Assembly (NCBI RefSeq): GCF_902167145.1
Contig: NC_050096.1
Location: forward strand, 85,556,683-85,620,682
Origin: Zea mays
Taxonomy: Eukaryota; Streptophyta; Magnoliopsida; Poales; Poaceae
Direction of reading: 5' to 3'
Length of the DNA: 64,000 nucleotides
In this document: one piece after another, positions 56,605 through 64,000 of the stretch
Position numbering within the stretch: the first letter of the stretch is position 1
How the letters are laid out: each line of letters starts with the position of its first letter
Made by a program: the position numbers and the translations under genes
The notes under the pieces: model-generated
The model's database searches: none
What the model was told of the DNA's origin: nothing
The model's input: the letters and a program-made list of their open reading frames with translations, nothing else

Positions 56605-56920
56605 GATGATCGATGAATAGTAACGATGAATAGTAACAATGAATAGTAATGGTGAATAGTGATGGTCAATAGTTCGTATGAACGAACGATGAACGCTGAA
56701 TAATGACGATGAACGATGAATAGGAACTATGAACGAACGATCGAATGATCGAACGAACGAACAATCGGAATTTCGGCAACATAACGGCAGGAAAAAGATT
56801 ATTTGGACGAACGAACGGACAAACGATCGAACGATCGGACGAACGGATGAACGAACCATGAACGATCGGACGGACGAACGAATGAACAAACTAAGAACAG
56901 GGGGACGAACGATCGTAGAA
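56605..56920. repeat. Low-complexity GAATAGTAACGATG and CGAACGAT repeats in the long solo LTR
   Basis: First a series of GATGAATAGTAACGAT-like units, then a run dominated by GAACGATCGAACGAAC text. This is simple-sequence expansion within the LTR. Confidence 0.8.
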
Positions 56921-57577
56921 TGACCGAACGATCCTTGTGCTAGTGTGTGCTTGTGTGGGAGGTGGAGTGGGAGTGGGCGTGTGGGTGTGGGTGGGGAGGG
57001 AGGGAGTTGCCATGAAATGGCTTGGGGTGGGATGAGAGGAGGTCCTTGCCCCTCTATTTATAGCCATGGTGGGGGGATTAGGGGGAGGGATGAGAGGATT
57101 AGTGGGAGGATGAGAGGATTAGTGGGAGATTAGCGTGGATTTGTCTTATATGAGTGTAATTAGCTTGTAGAGCTCACCGTATGACACCGGAGGCATACGT
57201 ATACGTATGGGCATGAGGAAAGTTATGAAGATAATATTTGTAGGGACTTGAAAAATGATTTTGAAGGTATTTCTCAGGAGGAAAATACTTGGAGATATAT
57301 TGGTGGAATATCTAGTCAATATTTCTGGAAAGAACTTGAAGGGGATCACTAGGGAAATATCTGGGCAGTATTTCTAGAAAGAATTTGAGGGGGTTCACTG
57401 GGGAAATATTTGTAGGATATTTTGAGGAGGATTTTGGAGAGAATATAGACCACTATATTTTATTTGCTGATATCAACTCGCAAACAAACATTTTGAAATG
57501 AAATTTGAAATTCATTTTGAATTTAGAGCGAGTTTGAGAAAATTTCAAGATTTGAATTTTTGGGATGCTACAGTCGT

Positions 57578-60500
57578 TGCCGTCCATATCCTTCAATCTG
57601 TAAGAACCGGGTCTTGATGAAGATACTACCAGAAAAGGACCTTCCCATTTCAGCTGTAGCTTTCCCACTGTATCTGGGTTGGCTATCCTTCGAAGCACCA
57701 AATGGCCTGGTTTGATATTCTTCAATCGAACTTTCCTATCACGCCATTTTATTGTTTTGTCCTGATACTTATTGATGTGCTCTATAACCTGAAGTCTGGT
57801 CCCTTCTATAGTGTCTTTTGTTATTTGAGAATCAGTTTCGTCCTCTGCTGAAGCTGTGGTTCTTATTGATCTTGTTCTTGCTTCTTCTGGTGTTATTGCT
57901 TCGTCACCGAACAGGAGCTTGAAGGGAGTAAAACCTGTTGACCTTGAGACAGTAGTGTTGTGGCTCCACACCACTTTGATCAACTCATCTGGCCACTTTC
58001 CTCTAGGCTGATTAAAGATTAACTTCATTATTCCTGTCATTATAATTCCATTTGCTCTCTCTACTAGCCCATTTGATTCTAGATGCCTTACTGATGCAAA
58101 AATGTATTATTGTAACAATTCGATCACAAAAAACTTTGAACGTTTCAGCATCGAATTGAGTTCCATTGTCGACTGTAATAGCCTTTGGCTCACCGAAGCG
58201 ACAAACAATATTTTGCCAAAAAAACTTCTGGACTGTGGCCAAAGTTATGGTAGCTAGAGGTTTAGCTTCGATCCAATTCGAGAAATATTCCACCGCTACC
58301 ATAACATATTTTAAATTTCCTTGCGCTGGTGGAAGTGGTCCTAACAAATCGAGGCCCCATCTTTGCAATGACCAAGTAGGTTGGATCAATTGTGTTAAAG
58401 ATGAAGATTGTTTCTGGTCTCTGGCGCACTTCTAACAATTTTCACATTTCTAGACTAAGTCCGCTGCATCCAAAACTGCCTTCGGCCAATAAAAACCTTG
58501 TCTAAAGACCTTTCCCAGTAGGGGTCTGGATCCGATGTGGGCTCCACACAGTCCTGCATGTATTTCTTTCATTAATTCATGTCCTTCATTCCTAGAGAGG
58601 CATTTGAGTAATGGGGAACAGACTCCATGCTTGTATAACTCTCCTTCAATTATTACATACGGTCTTGTTCTTGCCTCCATTCTTTTATTGTAAGCTTCGT
58701 CGTCTGAGAGGCGGTTGTCTTGGATGAAGGACATTATTTTGGTTCTCCAATCTTCACTATGTACAGGTGATATTGTGAGCACTGCTCTCTCCATGACTCG
58801 ACTGAGGGTGCTTTTATTGTTTCAAAAAAATACTTCCGAAGGCAAAGGAAGCCCCTATGCCGCTGACTTAGCTAGCAAAATCTGCATGCTCATTTTCCCC
58901 CCTTGGGATATTTTTTACAGAAAAACCCTCAAAAGAAGCCTCCAACCTTCGCACTGCATCCAAATATTTTTCAAGCTTCGGATATCTTTCCTTGCTACTT
59001 TTATCCACGTGACCAGAAATAACTTGTGAATCAGTTTTGAGGATTGCCCTTCTTATTCCAATTGCCTTTAGTTTCTGAAGCCCTAAAAGAAGAGCTCCGT
59101 ACTCGGCAATGTTATTTGTACAGCTGAAGTCTAACTTTATTGCATAACATGTTCTGACTTTAGAGGTTGCAACTAGGACAACAGCTGCTCCTGCACCGAA
59201 GGTTCCCCAAGATCCATCGCAAAATACCGTCCAAGCTTCGACATTTTTTGTTGCTTCTTCACCCTGAACCCATGGCGTCCAATCAGCAATGAAGTCTGCT
59301 AACGCCTGAGATTGAATTGAGGATCTATGCACATAATCAATGGTGAATTCATTAAGTTCTACAGCCCATTTTCCGATCCTTCTTGTAGCTTCTCTGTTTC
59401 TCATTATGTCTTTCAGGGGTTGTGATGAAGGCACTATTATATGATATGCTTGAAAGTAGTGCCGAAGCTTCCTGGAGGCCATCAATACAGCATACAATAC
59501 CTTCTCCAATTATGTGTAATTTTTCTTTGATAAGCTGAGTACTTCGGAGACAAAGTATACCGGTGCTTGTCTTTTTACTTGGCCATCTTGCTTCTCCTGT
59601 ACAAGTGCCGCACTGACCGCAGCATGGGAAGCAGCCACATACAGAAGTAGCGGAGTTCCTGATGAAGGTGGAGTTAGAGTTGTCAAATCTATCAGATATT
59701 GTTTTAACTCTTCGAAGGCTTTCTGTTGAGCCGGAACCCACTGAAAGACTTCGGCTGACTTCAGTATTTCAAAAAATGGTAAATTTCTCTCTGTTGATCT
59801 TGATATAAATCTATTCAACAATGCCAGCCTTCCTACCAACCGTTGAGCCCCCTTCTTTGAATTTGGTGGTTCCATCCGAAGGATAGCTTCGATCTTGCTT
59901 GGGTTAGCCTCGATATCCTTTGTTGACACCAGGCAGCCAAGAAACTTGCCCTTCTTTACTCTGAAAACACATTTTTCTGGGTTCAAGTTGAGACCAGCTT
60001 GTCTGAAATTGGCAAATGTCTCTTGCAAATCGGCAACATGATTTTCTTCTTTTGTGCTTTTCACTATGATGTCATCAACATAAGTCAGCACATTCCTGCC
60101 TATTTGAGAGTGAAGAACCTTGGCAGTCATTCTACTGAAGCTTCCTCCAGCATTCTTGAGCCCCTCGGGCATCCGAAGGTAATAATAGGTACCACTAGGA
60201 GTTATGAAGCTTGTCTTTGGCTCATCCTCTTTCTTCATCCAAATTTGATGATAGCTCGAGTAGTAGTCCAATAGGCTCATAAGTTCTGAAGAAGTTGCTG
60301 CATCTACAAGGGAGTCTATTCTTGGTAAAGGGAACTCATCCTTCGGGCATGCCTTGTTGAGGTCTGTGAAATCAATGCACATTCTCCATTTCCCATTAGC
60401 CTTCTTCACCATAATGGTGTTCGCCAGCCACTCTGGATATGTTACTTCTCTGATAACACCGGCACTGAGAAGTCTCTTTACTTCATTTCGTGCACCTTCG

Positions 60501-61320
60501 GCTTTATCATCAGACATTTTCCGAAGCCTCTGCTTTCTTGGTCTGAAGGATGGGTCCACATTGAGTGACTGCTCATGACGTCTCTGTTGACACCACAGAG
60601 ATCATTAGCTGTCCAAGCGAAGACATCTTTGTTGTTGAATAAGAACCTTAACAGAGTCTTTTCCTGTTCACCAGATAGCTGAGATCCCAGCAGTACCTTT
60701 TGGTCTGCTATGTCTTCACACAAGAACATGGGCTTCGGCTGATCTACTCAAGTAGCTTTCTCTCTTTTGTGCTTATACTGCTGTTAAGCTTCGGCTTCAT
60801 CTATATTATGGATAGCCTTTGAATCCGTCCAACTCCCTTCAGCCCTCCTGGCAGCTTCTTGACTCCCGTGAACAGCAATGGGCCCTTGTTCCGAAGGTAT
60901 CTTCATGCATAAATATGCTGGATGAAGTATTGCTTCGAAGGCATTAAGCGTCCCTCGACCAATGATTGCATTGTATGGATACTCCATATCAACAATGTCA
61001 AATACAACCTGTTCAGTTCTTATGTTATGGACGTAGCCGAAGGTAACTGACATTGTTATCTTGCCAAGTGCCACAATCTGTCTTCCTCCAAAGCCACAAA
61101 GAGGGTGTGTTGCATCATGTATCTTGTCTTATGGCTCTTGCATTTGCCTGAAAGTCTTTGCAAAGATGATATCTGTTGCGCTGCCTGTGTCAACCAGAAC
61201 ATTGTGGCCCAGAAATCCCTTGATGACACAAGATATAACCATGGCATCATTGTGAGGATAATCTTTGAGCTGAAGATCTTCTTAGGAGAAAGTAATTGGA
61301 ATGTGAGACCACTTGGATTT
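57578..61320 (-). pseudogene. Tat pol (protease, reverse transcriptase, RNase H, integrase), broken
   Basis: Minus-strand order follows. Protease has VLVDTGSATDIIF near 61190 and YNAIIGRGTLNAFEAI near 60960. Stops and a frame change lie at about 60580-60790. Reverse transcriptase in an open 349-codon frame (60559-59510) has NGKWRMCIDFTDLNKACPKD, LRMPEGLKNAGGSF and YVDDIIVKST. After a stop comes a second open stretch (59509-58868) with the RNase H DGSWGTFGAGAAVVL and NIAEYGALLLGL. The damaged integrase zinc-binding segment lies at about 58800-58440, and the core with GLDLLGPLPPAQGNLKYVMV and ITVDNGTQF at about 58360-58150. The C-terminal part (58040-57578) has VVWSHNTTVSRSTGFTPF, LLFGDEA and WEGPFLV. 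The last codons are displaced to 35591. No Gag coding precedes protease. Confidence 0.9.
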
Positions 61321-61516
61321 GATGAAGGGTCCTTGCACCCCCAACATGATGTACTCTTCTTTGTGCTTACTTCTTCTGCTTCTAGTTGGCTGGTTCAGAG
61401 CTTGAACCACCTGTGATTGGGAGCACCAGCTTCGTGGCCGAAGGTGCTACAACTTAGATGTTGTGCGAAGCCATCGTCACAACTGTGGAAGTGAGTTCAC
61501 CGGAGGTGGGCGCCAA
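61321..61516 (-). other. Leader and primer-binding site of the Tat element
   Basis: The primer site TTGGCGCCCACCTCCGG lies at about 61500-61516 next to the LTR on the minus strand. Only about 180 bp of leader separate it from the first protease-like coding text, so there is no room for gag. Confidence 0.75.
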
Positions 61517-61884
61517 TGTTGGTCCTTGTTCTCGGATACTTCGGCTTGACAGAAGGTGAAAAAGCGAAAGTGATGCGAGAGTGATTATCAATCCGCGTGA
61601 ACAGTACGAGGGTACTGTTCATCTATTTATAGGCACGGGACACAGCCCGGACAAAATTACATCCATGTCCCTAATAACTAATTGTATTTACAGTATAGAT
61701 CATTAGGGACTACACAGTCTTTTCCCCTTTAAGTCGGTATTGTCCTTCGTCTTTAGCACGTCACCATGCCGAAGCTCCTTCAATCGTAGCTTCAGCTTAT
61801 ATCTTCATGTTACATCTGCTTGTATTGTCCTACCAAAGGTGTTTTTGCTTAGAGGACCTTCGGTGGAGAAGAAGGCCCCCAACA
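61517..61884 (-). repeat. 5' LTR of the Tat element
   Basis: 368 bp, TGTTGG...CCAACA. It differs from the 3' LTR at about 21 positions and by a 2-bp insertion. Minus-strand TATA box at about 61622-61632. Confidence 0.92.
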
Positions 61885-62584
61885 AATATCATGACGACTG
61901 ACAGGCCGCTTGAGTTACTCCACATGGATCTATTCGGCCTGATCGCTTACATAAGCATCGGCGGTAGTAAGTACTGTCTAGTTATTGTGGATGATTATTC
62001 TCACTCACTTGGGTATTCTTTTGCAGGAAAAATCTCAAACCCACGAGACTTTAAAGAGATTCTTAAGACAAGCTCAAAATGAGTTCGGATTAAGGATCAA
62101 AAAGATAAGAAGCGATAATGGGACAGAGTTCAAGAATTCACAAATTGAAGGCTTTCTTGAGGAGGAGGGCATCAAGCATGAGTTCTCTTCTCCCTACACA
62201 CCTCAACAAAATGGTGTAGTGGAGAGGAAGAATAGAACTCTACTAGACATGGTAAGGACCATGCTTGATGAGTACAAGACACCAGACCGGTTCTAGGCTG
62301 AGGCAATTAACACCGCCTGCTACTCCATTAACCGGCTCTACCTTCACCGAATCCTCAAGAAAACATCATATGAACTCCTCATTGGTAAAAAGCCCAATGT
62401 TTCATATTTTAGAGTCTTTGGGAGTAAATGCTTTATTCTTATTAAAAGAGGTAGAAGTTCTAAATTTGCTCCTAAGGCTGTAGAAGGCTTTTTACTAGGG
62501 TATGACTCAAACACAAGGGCATATAGAGCCTTCAACAAATCCACTGAATTAGTTAAGGTTTCTTGTGACATTGTGTTTGATGAG
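61885..62584 (+). pseudogene. Host Sirevirus integrase, right part
   Basis: Continues from 31134: [16 protein letters not shown], then a frameshift near 62020. After that come [26 protein letters not shown], a stop at about 62294, and RVFGSKCFILIKRG through [15 protein letters not shown]. It ends in VSCDIVFDE, where a new element begins at 62585. Reverse transcriptase and RNase H are not in the window on this side. Confidence 0.9.
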
Positions 62585-64000
62585 TGTAACACCACAAAAT
62601 CATATTTTGGGTAATTTAGAAAATTTTATCTTGAGACCTAAATAAATGTGTTTTCAAATAAGAGATTAAATAAAAGATCCATATGAGTCAAATTATTCCT
62701 TTGAATAATATATTTGACGCAATTCTAAAAAAAAGGTGCAGACTAGAGTATCTTTCAATAAATAATATTAGCATTTATTTTCATAAGATGAATATATTTT
62801 TGTGTGTGTAGGAATGGTATGTTTAAAAGCATTTGCATGAATGAATAAATTAATAAAAAAACTATGAGTTTGCATTCAAGCTGGAATTTGAGTGTGCATT
62901 TAAATTCATATTTCAAATTTAGGGTTTGGAAATTTAAAACTAAAATTAGGAAACAAAATAGGAATCGGAGAGAAAACAAAACTATAATAATAATAAGGTG
63001 CTAGATGAGCTTTTCTTCATTTTAAAAAAAAATATGCTGACCGCTCAAAATTATTTGCAACGTGTATATATATATATAACATATATTATATATATATAGC
63101 ATAAAGGAATGCCACGCTCGATACTGTCATTAATATAATATATTTAGTTTAGCATAGGAGAAGTAAATTAACCTCCATCGCGTAATACATGTACAGAAGG
63201 TATTTGAACTACGAGAAAATGCATGGCTTTCCAATACATGCCACAGAATCGCCTAGCTTTTAGCACCGGATCGGATCTCAGCCAAACACCTGTACACGCG
63301 CATCTGACGGGGAGATATCGGCAGGTTGTTGAGATCCTACGCGAGCTCCACGGGCGTAACAACCCGCCGTGCTTGCCGGATTGGGAATGGCGGGCGGCGG
63401 TTACAACAGACTCCGGAGATCCAAGTGAACTGCGGGCCTATAAAAATTGAGCCCCCGTACCATCTCGCCTCAAGCTACAGTCTCCACCATCGAGAGCCGA
63501 GGGCCTTAGCGGTCATGTGGTATGCCGTGAATTCGCTGTGTGCCGCTGGGAGAGCAGTCGTGGCCGCCGCGTCGAAGCCGATCCAGATGGATAGCAGAGA
63601 GAGAAAGGAACTCGCCGTCGTCCTAAGCTCGGCATGCCGTCCTGTAGGCCGGGCCTGGGATCCCACACCGACGCGTGAGCGTCGTCGCCGGGCCGCCATG
63701 CATCAGGGCACCGCTGCGTCGCGTAGTCCGGATCCGCGTCGCCCAGACCTGAGGTGAGAAATCCCCACGGGGTCCTCCCTGCCATTCCCTTGCGCGGCAT
63801 TAGACAGTATGGAGTTTGGGCAGTCGGGTGCGTGGGTGGCGTGGTCCGATGTGCTGCGCCGCCATGGTACACGGGCGTTGCTGCCCAGCTTTCCCCAGCG
63901 TGAGATAGAAGAAGGTCTCCTGGTCGTGGATGGAAAAATCAACGGCGTGGAATAGATCCTGGGCGTAGAGTCTCATCGCCCAATCCGATCCGTTGATCCA
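62585..64000 (+). repeat. Start of another gypsy-like LTR, runs off the window
   Basis: Begins TGTAACACCACAAAATC immediately after host integrase codons, so it is an insertion boundary. TGTAACACC is a common start of grass chromovirus LTRs. AT-rich text with a TA-rich tract (about 63064-63100) leads to a GC-rich part with a plus-strand TATA box CTATAAAA at 63438-63445. Open frames at 63223-63757 on both strands show no domain. No primer site or second LTR is visible before the window ends, so this is provisional. The flank ATGAG (62580-62584) is the expected target duplication. Confidence 0.6.
63438..63445 (+). promoter_or_regulatory. TATA box in the terminal LTR-like region
   Basis: CTATAAAA after a GC-rich stretch. 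It would place the start of transcription near 63475. Confidence 0.5.

Larger units (their letters stand above)
35644..57572 (-). repeat. Long gypsy solo LTR (Tekay/Prem1-like), in two pieces
   Basis: Pieces are 35644-37350 and 55793-57572, about 3.49 kb in total. The plus strand begins TGAAGCGCCCCAATCC and ends GGGATGCTACA; the perfect target duplication is GTCGT (35639-35643 and 57573-57577). It contains the GAGTACAAACGTACTCAGC phrase (about 35941-35959) that I associate with long chromovirus LTRs, and no coding DNA. Two minus-strand TATA boxes are visible, near 57045-57053 and 55838-55846. The length fits the very long LTRs of the Tekay/Prem1 group. It is interrupted by Opie-B. Confidence 0.85.
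31135..61884 (-). mobile_element. Tat-lineage Ty3/gypsy element without gag, holding further insertions
   Basis: LTRs are at 31135-31500 and 61517-61884, with a perfect target duplication AATAT (31130-31134 and 61885-61889). Without nested insertions it is about 8.8 kb. The minus-strand order is LTR, primer site, short leader, protease, reverse transcriptase, RNase H, integrase, then a long 3' non-coding region with an antisense gene and tandem repeats, polypurine tract, LTR. I count about 21 substitutions in 366 bp between LTRs, making it the oldest dated insertion here. Lineage is inferred from the pol text and from the antisense gene, a known Tat feature. Gag is absent. Confidence 0.9.
24692..62584 (+). 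mobile_element. Host Sirevirus (Ji-like), rearranged and deeply interrupted
   Basis: Plus-strand order: LTR1 truncated (24692-25617), an RNase H remnant (to 25889), 3' untranslated region, LTR2 (26884-28103), primer site, gag, protease and the start of integrase (to 31134). Then comes a 30.7-kb insertion, and integrase resumes at 61890-62584. A new element cuts it at 62585. The LTR start TGAAAGGGAAATAGGGTTAA differs from both Opie and Ji, while its Gag resembles Ji Gag. The LTR-internal-LTR-internal order is abnormal and implies recombination between elements plus a deletion. Its own target duplication cannot be checked. Confidence 0.85.

Noticed and set aside
57178..57210. ATACGTATACGTAT palindromic stretch as a regulatory site
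   Set aside because: A short simple repeat inside the long solo LTR; no supporting context.
63168..63942. Several overlapping frames on both strands at the right edge, a possible host gene
   Set aside because: GC-rich, arginine- and proline-rich translations without a domain. The position after an LTR-like start and a TATA box fits a retroelement LTR better.

Overview
The window looks like an intergenic block of a large grass genome, most probably maize (Zea mays) or a close relative. The LTR ends, the Gag N-termini and the CCGGAC-type palindromes match what I remember of the maize retrotransposon families Opie, Ji and Huck. Family names come from memory of those signatures, not from a search. 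Well over 80 percent of the window is transposable-element DNA. Only one ordinary host gene is convincing: a small two-exon defensin-like gene at 10701-11216.

Layout. 1-3632 is the 5' end of a Ty3/gypsy (Huck-like) element on the minus strand: a broken gag and a complete LTR. 3633-13548 is older, AT-rich DNA. It holds a degraded gypsy-like LTR, a PIF/Harbinger MITE, a fossil copia reverse transcriptase split by a CACTA element, the defensin-like gene, nested MITEs, and a 1.25-kb element with Stowaway/mariner-type ends. 13549-23781 is a gypsy solo LTR split by a complete Opie element (minus strand, 14764-23690, target duplication CTTTG) whose gag is intact and whose pol has one stop codon. 23787-24691 has no gene.

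24692-62584 is one nested stack, five insertions deep, resolved by target-site duplications. The host is a damaged Sirevirus (24692-62584) with an abnormal LTR-internal-LTR-internal order. Inside its integrase sits a Tat-lineage gypsy element (31135-61884, TSD AATAT), which lacks gag and carries an antisense accessory gene with its own TATA box. Inside that element's integrase tail is a gypsy solo LTR of about 3.5 kb (35644-57572, TSD GTCGT). Inside that is a second Opie element (37351-55787, TSD CTTGG). Inside its pol is a very young Ji element on the plus strand (39859-49257, TSD TAGAC). A MITE sits in the 5' LTR of the second Opie. LTR divergence counted by eye falls with depth: about 6 percent (Tat), about 3 percent (second Opie), about 0.5 percent (Ji). 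62585-64000 is the start of a further gypsy-like LTR that cuts off the host Sirevirus and leaves the window.

The retroelement genes encode the usual machinery. Gag forms the particle. Pol supplies protease, integrase, reverse transcriptase and RNase H. Every pol reading frame seen here carries at least one break, so none of these copies looks fully autonomous. The most unusual items are the antisense accessory gene of the Tat element, the candidate splice acceptor shared at the gag-pol boundary of all four Sirevirus copies, and a conserved CxxC...H motif in their Gag tails.
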